A stretch of 64,000 nt of DNA, taken from contig NZ_KI421478.1 in assembly GCF_000472925.1 (NCBI RefSeq), forward strand, positions 74,907-138,906, given 5' to 3'. The stretch comes from Bradyrhizobium sp. Ec3.3 (GTDB lineage Bacteria; Pseudomonadota; Alphaproteobacteria; Rhizobiales; Xanthobacteraceae). The notes under the pieces are model-generated. The model did not search any database. It saw only the letters and a list, made by a program, of their open reading frames with translations, and was not told the origin of the DNA. The position numbers were made by a program, and so were the translations under genes. Shown piece after piece: positions 55,559 through 63,790 of the stretch. The first letter of the stretch is position 1. Each line of letters begins with the position of its first letter.

Positions 55559-56986
55559 GTGACCCGCCGCCGAAAAATCCTCCTCCTCACCACCGCCATT
55601 GCCTGTGCCGGCCTCGCGCTCGGCGCGGCGCGGGCGCGCGATGTGCCCAAGGTTGCCACCGGCTTCATCGCCGACACGCTCTGCGCGGAAACGTTCGTCT
55701 CCGGCCTCGATCCCCAGCACAATCTCGCCGAGACCACGGATGCGATGCCGGGCGCCGGTCTGTTGACCTGGGCGATGGATTTTCAGGTCGATCGCGTGCG
55801 CAAGGATGTGACGGTGTCACTGTTCGGCATCGGTCGCAGCCACGCCGTCTATCGTGAGGGGCTCGGCTGCACGCTCGAGCACGGCCAGCGGATCACCGAC
55901 GTGGCACTGCCGCCTGACGACAAGCAGCCCGCCTTGCTGCCGGAGATCGCCGGCCCGGGACTGGTGGAGCCGCAAAGCGAAGGACTGTCAACCGCGCTCG
56001 ACCGCGCTTTCACCGAACCCGCGCAGCCGCCCTATCGGCGCACGCGCGCGATCGTCGTCATGAAGGCCGGCCACATCATCGCCGAGCGGTATGCCGACGG
56101 TGTCGGACCGCAGACGCCGCTGCTCGGCTTCTCCATGACCAAGTCGGTGACCTCGGCGCTGACAGGCATTCTAGTGCGCCAGGGCAAACTCAAGCTCGAC
56201 GGGCCCGCGCCGATCGCCGCCTGGCAGAATCCGGATGATCCGCGCCATGCCATCACCGTCGACCAGTTGCTGCGTCACACCGCTGGGCTCGCGCTCGGAA
56301 GCTCGTTGCAGGCCTCGCTCGGCTCTGCGCTCGAGCCGGTCAACACGATGAAGTATGCGGAAAACGACATGGCAGCCTTTGCCGAGCGTGCGCCGCTTGC
56401 GACCGCGCCGGACACGGCCTGGAATTATCACGACGGCAACTTCGTCATCCTCGCGCAGCTGATCCGCAATGCCGCCGGCGGTAAGCCCGGAGATGCGCTC
56501 CGTTTCGCGCGCCGCGAACTGTTCGCGCCGCTCGGCATGGTCAACGTCACGCTTCAGCTCGACGGCGCCGGCACGATCGAGGGCTCCGGCGAAATGCTGG
56601 CGTCCGCACGCGACTGGGCTCGGTTCGGCCAGCTCTATCTCAACGACGGCGTCGTTGGCGGCAAGCGTATCCTGCCCGAGGGCTGGGTCAGCTATTCGGC
56701 ATCGGCGACGCCAAATGCCTGGGTCGGCATCGGCGCCGGCTTCTGGACCAATCAGGGCGACAGCTTTGGCGCGAAATTCCGCATCGAACATGGCTGGCCG
56801 CGCGATGCGTTCTTCGCCAAGGGGACGATCGGGCAATATGCGATCGTGATCCCGTCCGAGCGCCTGGTGATCGTGCGCCTCGGCCGCTCGCCGAACTGGC
56901 CACCGGAGGTGGACGGCGTGTTCGACCTCGTCCGCGACGTGGTCGCAGCCACGCATGACAAGAGCAAGATGGCGGGTGGGAATTAG
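55559..56986 (+). CDS. Exported serine hydrolase (beta-lactamase class C family)
   Basis: 475 aa from a GTG at 55559, 7 nt after GGAG. An N-terminal signal sequence (KILLLTTAIACAGLALGAAR) leads to an extra N-terminal region, then the class C fold: SxxK in FSMTKSVTSALTG, YxN-like WNYHDGNFVIL and the late MFASARDWARFG-type helix (MLASARDWARFGQLYLN). Relatives hydrolyse esters or D-amino-acid peptides rather than antibiotics. It could be under the AraC-family regulator upstream. It is not the same subfamily as the frameshifted hydrolase at 46-47 kb. Confidence 0.88.
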   Translation: MTRRRKILLLTTAIACAGLALGAARARDVPKVATGFIADTLCAETFVSGLDPQHNLAETTDAMPGAGLLTWAMDFQVDRVRKDVTVSLFGIGRSHAVYREGLGCTLEHGQRITDVALPPDDKQPALLPEIAGPGLVEPQSEGLSTALDRAFTEPAQPPYRRTRAIVVMKAGHIIAERYADGVGPQTPLLGFSMTKSVTSALTGILVRQGKLKLDGPAPIAAWQNPDDPRHAITVDQLLRHTAGLALGSSLQASLGSALEPVNTMKYAENDMAAFAERAPLATAPDTAWNYHDGNFVILAQLIRNAAGGKPGDALRFARRELFAPLGMVNVTLQLDGAGTIEGSGEMLASARDWARFGQLYLNDGVVGGKRILPEGWVSYSASATPNAWVGIGAGFWTNQGDSFGAKFRIEHGWPRDAFFAKGTIGQYAIVIPSERLVIVRLGRSPNWPPEVDGVFDLVRDVVAATHDKSKMAGGN

Positions 56987-56996
56987 TGGGCTCTTC

Positions 56997-57019
56997 CCTT
57001 CTCCCTTTGCGGGAGAAGG
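56997..57019. terminator. Two-way hairpin between convergent genes
   Basis: CCTTCTCCC-TTTGC-GGGAGAAGG is a perfect 9-bp stem between the serine hydrolase and the convergent MmgE/PrpD gene. The sequence resembles half of the family E repeat at 63646. No strong T tract. Confidence 0.5.
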
Positions 57020-57047
57020 TGCAGCGCCGATGCGGGGCGAGCTGGGC

Positions 57048-58415
57048 TTATTGCCTCCCCAGCTCCGTCGCCTTCGCCACGCGATCGAATCGTTCCAGCG
57101 ACAGGATCGCATCGGCAAATTGCTGGGCACGCGCGTTCAGCACGGGGCGTGCCAGCGTCAAGAATTTCTGCTGCATCGCCTGCGCATCCGGGAACGAGTT
57201 CGGTTCGCCCGAGGGATCGGCGTAGAGCCGCTCGTGCACGCCGTCGTCGGTGGTGATGCTCACGCGCGCGCCGAAGGGATGGACGCGGCCTTCCAGGCGG
57301 GCATCCTGCACGACGTCGAACTTGTCGGCGAGCGCATCGATTGCGGCATCGCCGAGCCTGCCATAGTCGTCCCAGCCGAAGCTGCCCTGGTCGAGGGCGA
57401 GCGCGCCGGTGAAAAACATCGAGAACTGGCCGCCGACGATCGAGCGCGGGTGCCGCTTGGTCGCGGCATCGCCGGTCAGCGTGATGCCGTTGCGATGCAG
57501 GCCGATCTCGACACGCTTGACCTGCTCGGGCGTCAAATTGTGCTCGCGCCGCATCGCGATCAGCGCGTCGATCGCGGCGTGGGTGTAGCGGCAGCTTGGA
57601 TAGGGTTTGACGCCGATCTTCATGGTCTCGTAGCTCTTGCCGAGCTCGGCGACCGCTTTGTCCGGATGCGCATCATCTGTGTAGCCGACCAGGAGGCCGT
57701 GCTTGCCCTCGACCGATTCCGTCGAGCCGATGAAATCGTTGCGCGCCAGCGTCGCGGCGATCACGCCGTTCATCGCGGCGGCGCCGACCTGGTAGCGCTT
57801 GTTCCAAGCGCCGTTGAGCAGAAATTGCAGCGAGCCCGCGGCCTGGCTGCCGGAGACGCCGAAGGCCGAGATGATCTGCTTTTCGCTCAGGCCGAACAGC
57901 TTGCTAGCTGCGGCCGCCGCACCATAGGTGCCTGCGGTCGCGGTCGGATGGAAGCCGCGGGCATAATGTGAGGTCGGGTCGAGCGCGTTGCCGAGCCGGC
58001 AGCAGACCTCGTAGCCTGCGACGATCGCGGTGAGCACGTCGCGCCCGGAGGCGCCGACCATCTCGCCGACTGCGAAAGCCGCGGGCACCACCGGCGCGCT
58101 CGGATGCAGCGAGGAATCCGCATGCGTGTCGTCGAAATCGAGGGAGTGGCCGAGGGCGCCGTTGAGGAGCGCGGCGACCGCCGGCGTCCAGGTTTTGCTG
58201 TCGCCGAACACGGTGGACTCGCCCTTGCCGTCGAGCGCGAGCACCTCCAGCATCTTCAGCAGCGACGGCGTCGATTCCGCCTCGCGGCGCGCGCGAATCG
58301 CGCTGCCGAGGAAATCGAGCGTCAGCACTTTTGCGCGCTCAAGCACCTCCGCCGGAATATCCTCGTATTTCAGGTTGCAGACGAAGGCGGCGAGCGTTGC
58401 GGTTTCGTGGGCCAT
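57048..58415 (-). CDS. MmgE/PrpD family protein
   Basis: 455 aa. MmgE/PrpD-type helical enzyme: DFLGSAIRARREAESTPSLL, AALLNGALGHSLDFDDTHAD, HPTATAGTYGAAAAASKLFG and KPYPSCRYTHAAIDALIAMR. Members include 2-methylcitrate dehydratase and cis-aconitate decarboxylase, but no prpB/prpC genes are nearby, so the reaction is not known. Convergent with the serine hydrolase, divergent from the FUSC gene. Confidence 0.9.
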   Translation of the reverse strand: MAHETATLAAFVCNLKYEDIPAEVLERAKVLTLDFLGSAIRARREAESTPSLLKMLEVLALDGKGESTVFGDSKTWTPAVAALLNGALGHSLDFDDTHADSSLHPSAPVVPAAFAVGEMVGASGRDVLTAIVAGYEVCCRLGNALDPTSHYARGFHPTATAGTYGAAAAASKLFGLSEKQIISAFGVSGSQAAGSLQFLLNGAWNKRYQVGAAAMNGVIAATLARNDFIGSTESVEGKHGLLVGYTDDAHPDKAVAELGKSYETMKIGVKPYPSCRYTHAAIDALIAMRREHNLTPEQVKRVEIGLHRNGITLTGDAATKRHPRSIVGGQFSMFFTGALALDQGSFGWDDYGRLGDAAIDALADKFDVVQDARLEGRVHPFGARVSITTDDGVHERLYADPSGEPNSFPDAQAMQQKFLTLARPVLNARAQQFADAILSLERFDRVAKATELGRQ

Positions 58416-58534
58416 CGTGTTTCCTCGTTTTGGCCGGCAGGGTAGGCGGGCGGATTTTTCCTTTCAAGCCGCCTGGCGGCTTGCGGGTATCAGCTATGCT
58501 TTGGGCCGGGTTACGGGGATCGGGATATTCGACG

Positions 58535-59659
58535 ATGGCATTCGCACGGCAGCTATACGACCGGGTTCGGTCGCGAAGGACGCAACTGGGGCTGGCGATC
58601 CGGGTCACGGTGGCGGCAACCGCGGCCTATGTGATCGCAACCGCGCTGCACCTATTGCTGCCGCTCTGGGCGGTCCTGACCTCGCTGATCGTGACCCAGA
58701 TGAGCGTCGGGCGCTCGCTGAAGGCGACGCGCGACTACATGCTCGGCACGATCGGCGGCGCCATCTATGGTGGCGCCATCGCAATCCTGATCCCCTATTC
58801 GAGCGAAGCCGGGCTGTTGGGGCTTCTGGTCTTGTCGGTCGCCCCGCTCGCCTTCATCGCCGCTATCAATCCGAGTCTCAGCGCTGCGACAGTGACCGCC
58901 GTGATCGTGCTTTTGGTTCCCACCTTGCATCATTCCGATCCCATGACTTCGGCGATCGATCGCGTCAGCGAGGTCGCGGTCGGCGCGATCACGGGGCTGC
59001 TCGTCTCTTTCCTGGTGCTGCCGTCGCGCGCGATCCGGCAGATTCGTGCCGGCGCTGCGCGCCTGCTCGAGCTGATCGCCGACGCCTTCACCGAACTGCT
59101 GGCAGGCCTGACGCGCGGCCGCGACAACGACGCGCTGCATCGGATCCAGGACGGCATCGGCACCGCGATGGTGGGACTCAACGCCACTGGCGCCGAGGCC
59201 GAGCGCGAGCGCGCGGCGCGCCTGTCGAGCGGGCCCGACACCGGTCCTCTGCTGCGAACAGTGCTGCGGCTGCGCCATGATGTCGTGATGATCGGCCGCG
59301 CCACCGTGGTGCCGCTGCCGGCCGACGTGCAGGTCAGGCTCGCCGCGCCCTTGTCGGAGGTCGGTACGGTGATCGCGCAGTTCCTGCGCTCCGCGGCCGC
59401 GGCGCTGCGGGCCGGCGCCGGTGCGCCGCCGATCCATCCCGTGCACGTTGCGCTGCAGACCTACGCCGATGCGGTCGCCGCCGTTCGTCGCGACGGCCTG
59501 ATCCGCGGCCAGCCCGGCGATACCGCCGAGCGCTTCTTCGCGCTCGGCTTCTCGCTGGAGCAGATGCACCAGAATCTCAGCGATCTCGATCGCGTCATCG
59601 GCGAGTGGTCGGAGGCGGCGGCGGACAAGCCGGCGCGGGTTGCGGATCAGTCGAGCTAG
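58535..59659 (+). CDS. FUSC/aromatic-acid-exporter-like membrane protein
   Basis: 374 aa from ATG 58535 (MAFARQLYDRVRSRRTQLGL). Five to six membrane segments in the first 165 residues (IRVTVAATAAYVIATALHLL; LWAVLTSLIVTQMSVGRSLK; GAITGLLVSFLVLPSRAI) and a long helical cytoplasmic part after. This matches half-size FUSC/ArAE proteins related to YccS and fusaric-acid exporters. No membrane-fusion partner gene is adjacent. Its stop codon overlaps that of the convergent SMI1/KNR4 gene. Confidence 0.85.
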   Translation: MAFARQLYDRVRSRRTQLGLAIRVTVAATAAYVIATALHLLLPLWAVLTSLIVTQMSVGRSLKATRDYMLGTIGGAIYGGAIAILIPYSSEAGLLGLLVLSVAPLAFIAAINPSLSAATVTAVIVLLVPTLHHSDPMTSAIDRVSEVAVGAITGLLVSFLVLPSRAIRQIRAGAARLLELIADAFTELLAGLTRGRDNDALHRIQDGIGTAMVGLNATGAEAERERAARLSSGPDTGPLLRTVLRLRHDVVMIGRATVVPLPADVQVRLAAPLSEVGTVIAQFLRSAAAALRAGAGAPPIHPVHVALQTYADAVAAVRRDGLIRGQPGDTAERFFALGFSLEQMHQNLSDLDRVIGEWSEAAADKPARVADQSS

Positions 59660-60966
59660 ATGTTGAGGAAGCCGAGGGTCAGCTTGTCGCGCTGCTCGAT
59701 TCCCTGAATGAGGGCTGCGAGCGCTGCATCAAAATTCGGTTCCGGCCTCTCCAGCTCCCAGGCGCCGTCATGATCCCAGCGATAGCACCAGCCGTAGCGC
59801 TCGCCCGGTTCGAGATGGAGCAGAAGGCAACGGCTGGCCTGTGCCGGCTCGGCTACGGGCAGCAAGTGCCGGAGCGAAACGCCGTATTCCGCGCGGAAAT
59901 GCGCGACGGCCTCCTCGAGCTGCTCGGCGTCCGCGAAAGAGACAAAGCTGAGAATGTTGCTGCGCTGGGTGGCGAGATCCGCAGGCCGATAGAAGCGAAG
60001 CTCGGCGGAGTCCTCGGGCAGCCGGACCAGGAGCTCGGTCTCGCCGCGCGACAGCAGGAATTTGCGATAGTCGTCCGGTAGCTGAAGGCCGAGCTCGGTT
60101 TCCGCCTTGCGCACCTCTTCTTCGCGCGCGGGTTCAGCGGCCTTCCAGCGCCACTGTCCGTTTGCGTCCGCTTTGCGCCGCGCTTCGTAGTCGGCGTAAC
60201 CGGGCAGCGCCATGATGTCCTCATAGCCGCCATAGCGTGACCGGCGATAGGCATCGTCGAAGGCATCCTCCGTGCGCTCCGGAAAATAGACGCAGAGGAT
60301 GACGGCGCGCTGCAGGATGCGCTTGTGATTGGCCGCGACCCTGCAGGCCCGCTCGATCGCCGCGAGTCCGGCCGATGGATTGCCCGCGCGCACATAGGCG
60401 TCGCTGAGCGATTCGAGGATACGCCCCTCCAGCTCGCTCTCGTAAATCGACCAGGCGTAATGCGGTTGTTCTGCGGCACGCCGCGCGGCCAGCGTATCGC
60501 GCGCCCGTTCGGCAATGTGCAGCGTCCGTTGCGCGTCCGCATCGGCCGCGAGGCCGTGATGAGCGGCAAGCCACAGATACAGCGGCTCGTGCTCGGCCGG
60601 CGTGCCCTTCAGCGCCCGGAGATGTTTTGCCTGCTCGGCGAGCGGTGCGCCCAGTGCGGCCATCATCAGTTCGTCCAGGCCCTTCTGCCAATCCGGCTTG
60701 GCTTGCGGATCGGGCAAGAGGTTGCGCAGCGTATATTTGGTGTGGCTGGTCTCGAAATAGCCGGCGTCGACGAGTCTGGCCCCCTCGCGCCGGAACGAGG
60801 AGATCGCCACGGTGACGTCCGAATAGGTCTCGCGCAGAAACTCGTCCGATCCGTACTCCCCCTCGCGCATGTGGATGCCGATGATCATGGGGTCGCCGCC
60901 CAGGATCAGCAGCAGCTCGCGGTCGTCATCACCAGGCGGACGATGGAAGAATTTGGCCAGATACAT
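59656..60966 (-). CDS. SMI1/KNR4-domain protein
   Basis: 436 aa from ATG 60966 (MYLAKFFHRP), which has GGAG 5 nt upstream; an ATG at 61002 lacks such a site. The N-terminal 260 residues are helical and include TPR-like segments (LEGRILESLSDAYVRAGNPSAGLAAIERA). The C-terminal part (about 280-410) has the SMI1/KNR4 pattern: EEEVRKAETELGLQLPDDYRKFLLSRG and FYRPADLATQ...FVSFADAEQLEEA. This superfamily includes many immunity proteins against polymorphic toxins, but no toxin gene is adjacent. Role unknown. Confidence 0.75.
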   Translation of the reverse strand: MYLAKFFHRPPGDDDRELLLILGGDPMIIGIHMREGEYGSDEFLRETYSDVTVAISSFRREGARLVDAGYFETSHTKYTLRNLLPDPQAKPDWQKGLDELMMAALGAPLAEQAKHLRALKGTPAEHEPLYLWLAAHHGLAADADAQRTLHIAERARDTLAARRAAEQPHYAWSIYESELEGRILESLSDAYVRAGNPSAGLAAIERACRVAANHKRILQRAVILCVYFPERTEDAFDDAYRRSRYGGYEDIMALPGYADYEARRKADANGQWRWKAAEPAREEEVRKAETELGLQLPDDYRKFLLSRGETELLVRLPEDSAELRFYRPADLATQRSNILSFVSFADAEQLEEAVAHFRAEYGVSLRHLLPVAEPAQASRCLLLHLEPGERYGWCYRWDHDGAWELERPEPNFDAALAALIQGIEQRDKLTLGFLNI

Positions 60967-61061
60967 CGGATCTCCGAACGCGAGCAAAACGTAGGCCGGC
61001 ATAGCTGCCGGCCGTCACGTCTCAGTCGCTTGCGCGGAGAAACTGGTTCACGGTCGCGGGG

Positions 61062-61712
61062 TTAGCGCCGCCTCAGACCCTTGCTTTGCATGCGCCAGAC
61101 CAGGAGATCGATGCGGTCCTGGCCGAAGAACGGCTCGTTCTCGAAAACGAAGGTCGGCACGCCCCAATGGCCGGAGGCCGCGTGATCCCTTTCGTTGTCA
61201 GCGATCACCTGCTGGTAGCTATCAGGATCGGCGCTGATCGCCGCATCCATCGCGGCGAGATCGAAGCCGGCTTTTTCGGCGGCACGCGCGAGATGGTCGC
61301 CTTCGTTCCATCCCTCGACCGAGCCGTCCCACAACACGCGCGCGATCGCGGAGGTAAATTCGAGCGCGCGACCCTCGAGCTGGGCCATGGCACCGAGCCG
61401 GGTCAGGCGATGGATGTAGGGTTGCTCCGCCGCGACCTCCAGCGTCGTCCTGTCCTGTACGACCGGGTCGGGACGGGGAAAGCGGAACGGAATGTTCTCG
61501 TGCTGAGCCACGCGGCTGCTGTCAAGGATGACATAGGGGATGAACTGCCGGTTGGTTCTCTTGAAGAAGCCGGGCACGCGCACCGCGAGCGGATAGACCG
61601 GCCGCAGGTTCACCGTGAGATCATAGCCCGCGACGAGTTTCAGCGTTCTGGGCAGCGCCAGATAGCTGTAGGGACTTCGGAAGGAGAAGAAGAGGTCGAC
61701 TGAGAGGGTCAT
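61062..61712 (-). CDS. DsbA-like protein, 2-hydroxychromene-2-carboxylate isomerase type
   Basis: 216 aa. The start VDLFFSFRSPYSYLALPRTL is the kappa-class GST/HCCA isomerase signature, with Ser in FSFRSPYS as the glutathione-activating residue and no CxxC. The end GHWGVPTFVFENEPFFGQDR contains the cis-Pro loop. It would use glutathione to isomerise a ring or act on another small molecule. Its ATG overlaps the DUF2867 stop (ATGA). Naphthalene-pathway genes are absent, so the native substrate is unknown. Confidence 0.85.
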   Translation of the reverse strand: MTLSVDLFFSFRSPYSYLALPRTLKLVAGYDLTVNLRPVYPLAVRVPGFFKRTNRQFIPYVILDSSRVAQHENIPFRFPRPDPVVQDRTTLEVAAEQPYIHRLTRLGAMAQLEGRALEFTSAIARVLWDGSVEGWNEGDHLARAAEKAGFDLAAMDAAISADPDSYQQVIADNERDHAASGHWGVPTFVFENEPFFGQDRIDLLVWRMQSKGLRRR

Positions 61713-62206
61713 CGGACTGCCTCCACGATCCGCCCCATCATGCTGCGGACCACCAGCTTGTGGAAGGGCATGATCAGCGTGAGATAGCTTCGGCCGAGCA
61801 GATTATGTGTCCGCACCAGCGTGGTCGAGGTCACCTGCTTCTGCTTCTGCTTCTGCGTCGCGTCGCCGGCGACATCGACCACGATGCGGAAATCGAGATG
61901 ATAGTCATCGAAGCCGGCGACGAGTCGCTCCGGCGTTTCGCTGACCACCGGAAACAGCCCGATCAGGCCTCCCGGCGCCGGCGCGCCTTCGCCCGACGTC
62001 TTGAGCCCGAACGGCGTCACCAGGATGTTACGCAGGCGCAGCAGCGCATCGATCCAGCGCGGTCCGTGCAGCACCATTCGGACACAGGCCTCGCGGGCGG
62101 TAAGCACCTTCCCGCCGATCTCAACGCGATGGGCGTCGATGAATTGCGCGCCGGCAAGCAGTGCGTCGGCGTCGACCTCTGGGGTAACTTCGCGGACGGG
62201 CGTCAT
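61709..62206 (-). CDS. DUF2867 protein
   Basis: 165 aa from ATG 62206 (MTPVREVTPEVDADALL), overlapping the MATE stop. It matches DUF2867: MVLHGPRWIDALLRLRNILV, FDDYHLDFRIVVDVAG and RSYLTLIMPFHKLVVRSMMG. A START-like hydrophobic-ligand fold is possible. A hexanucleotide tandem repeat (CTGCTT, three copies plus, 61835-61856) encodes a KQKQKQ run, a site prone to length change. Middle gene of an overlapping trio. Confidence 0.8.
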   Translation of the reverse strand: MTPVREVTPEVDADALLAGAQFIDAHRVEIGGKVLTAREACVRMVLHGPRWIDALLRLRNILVTPFGLKTSGEGAPAPGGLIGLFPVVSETPERLVAGFDDYHLDFRIVVDVAGDATQKQKQKQVTSTTLVRTHNLLGRSYLTLIMPFHKLVVRSMMGRIVEAVR

Positions 62207-63597
62207 TCCCCCAATCTGCGCGCCAGCCGCTGGAAGCGCAAGATCAGAAGGGCGGCGTAGACGAAGGTCCCGAGCGACAGCCCGATCCAGACGCCGACCG
62301 CGCCGAGATGGATGTTGAAGGCGAGCAGCCAGGCACTCGGGAAGCCGACGCACCAATAACCGATGATGGCGAAGACGAGCGTCATCGTTGTGTCGTTGAG
62401 GCCGCGCAGCGCCCCGCCCATGATGGTCTGCAGACCGTCGGCGATGAAGAAGGTCGAGCCGACCAGGAGCAACGTCGCGGTCAGCTCGATCGTCTCCGAG
62501 CTCGTCTCGCCACCGCCGAAGAACAGCCGCGCCAGCGCATATCGGCCGATCACGATGGCAAGCGTTAGCGCCGCGACGAGCGCAACTCCGAGCAGCGCCG
62601 CGACGAGGCCTGCGCGCTGCACCGCCGCCGGCTCGCTGCGGCCAAAGGCGTGTCCGACCCGCACTGTCGCCGCCATGCCGATGCCGAGCGGGATCATGAA
62701 CAGCACGGCGGTAACCTGGAGCGCGACCTGATGGGCGGCAAGCGCGGTCGTGCTGATCAGTCCCATCAGAAGCGCGGCCGAGGAGAACATGCCGTATTCC
62801 ATCAGCAGCGCAAACGAGATCGGCGCGCCGATCGCGATCAGCTCGCGCGTCAAGGGCCAGTCGCCACGCCAGAGGTGTACGAGCGGATGATAGTCCGAAA
62901 ACGGCTTTCGAAACGCGACGATGGCCAGCGCTGCGAAGAAGGTGCCGAAGTTGATGAGCGTGGTCGCGAGCCCTGCGCCGAGCAGGCCGAGCTGCGGCAG
63001 GCCGAACAGGCCGTGGATCAAGAGATAGACCAGCACCGCATTGGCGGGGATCGCGGCAAAGGTGATCCATAGCGGCGGTTGCGGCCGGTTCACGGCGCCC
63101 ATGAATCCGCGCAGCGCAATGAAGCCGAGCGCCGGTGCGATGCCCCAGGCAAGCCCGAACAGATAGCGCTGCGCCAGCGCGGCCGAATGCGGCGTCTGTC
63201 CGAGCGCCAGCAGGATCTCTTCGCCATAGAGCGGGGAGGCAATCATCGGCAGCGAGATGAGCAGCGCGACCCATAGCCCGACGCGCAGGGAGCGCCGGAT
63301 GCGCCCGACGTCTCCGGCGCCAAAGGCCTGTGCCGCCAGTGGTGCCACGGCGGCGACGAGGCCGAGGCCGAAGGTGAAGCTGATGAAGTAGACCGTGTGT
63401 GCCAGCGCTGCGGCCGCGACCGCGTCCTGGCCGAGCCGGCCGATCAGCGCGAGGTCGGTCGTCATCATCGCGATCTGCCCGAGCTGCGTCAGCATCATCG
63501 GCACGGCCAGCCGCAACGTCTCGCCGAATTCATCGGCGAGGTGGTTGGGCTGCATACCGAGTTGTGGCTGCGGACGAGGTTCGACGGTATCGAGCAT
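62203..63597 (-). CDS. MATE-family multidrug efflux transporter
   Basis: 464 aa from ATG 63597 (MLDTVEPRPQPQLG). Twelve predicted membrane segments in two homologous halves, with MATE-typical MMTTDLALIGRLGQDAVAAA and SSAALLMGLISTTALAAHQV. It should export cationic drugs or metabolites using a Na+ or H+ gradient, and resembles the NorM group. First gene of an operon with the DUF2867 and isomerase genes. Confidence 0.93.
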   Translation of the reverse strand: MLDTVEPRPQPQLGMQPNHLADEFGETLRLAVPMMLTQLGQIAMMTTDLALIGRLGQDAVAAAALAHTVYFISFTFGLGLVAAVAPLAAQAFGAGDVGRIRRSLRVGLWVALLISLPMIASPLYGEEILLALGQTPHSAALAQRYLFGLAWGIAPALGFIALRGFMGAVNRPQPPLWITFAAIPANAVLVYLLIHGLFGLPQLGLLGAGLATTLINFGTFFAALAIVAFRKPFSDYHPLVHLWRGDWPLTRELIAIGAPISFALLMEYGMFSSAALLMGLISTTALAAHQVALQVTAVLFMIPLGIGMAATVRVGHAFGRSEPAAVQRAGLVAALLGVALVAALTLAIVIGRYALARLFFGGGETSSETIELTATLLLVGSTFFIADGLQTIMGGALRGLNDTTMTLVFAIIGYWCVGFPSAWLLAFNIHLGAVGVWIGLSLGTFVYAALLILRFQRLARRLGE

Positions 63598-63645
63598 GGG
63601 CGCACGATAGCATCGCCACGCGTCGAAAACATGGCCTGCGCTTTT

Positions 63646-63790
63646 CACCCTCTCCCCTTGTGGGAGAGGGTGGCTCGCCGCGTAGCGGCGAGACGGGTGA
63701 GGGGTCTTTCTCCTCGCGCGAATCTCTCTCAGTCGTCGTGCGGATAGATACCCCTCATCCGGCGCTTCGCGCCACCTTCTCCCACAAGGG
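63646..63790. repeat. Intergenic palindromic repeat, family E, broken by an IS element
   Basis: Left unit CACCCTCTCCCCTTGTGGGA is the inverse of the right-hand TTCTCCCACAAGGGG. Inner GGCTCGCCGCGTAGCGGCGAG forms a further hairpin. The right end stops abruptly at 63790, where GCCTGTTGCG begins, so the element appears interrupted. Confidence 0.75.

Noticed and set aside
61709..63274. 521-codon minus-strand frame joining DUF2867 to upstream sequence
   Set aside because: Only the last 165 codons encode DUF2867; the upstream part is an out-of-frame reading of the MATE gene.
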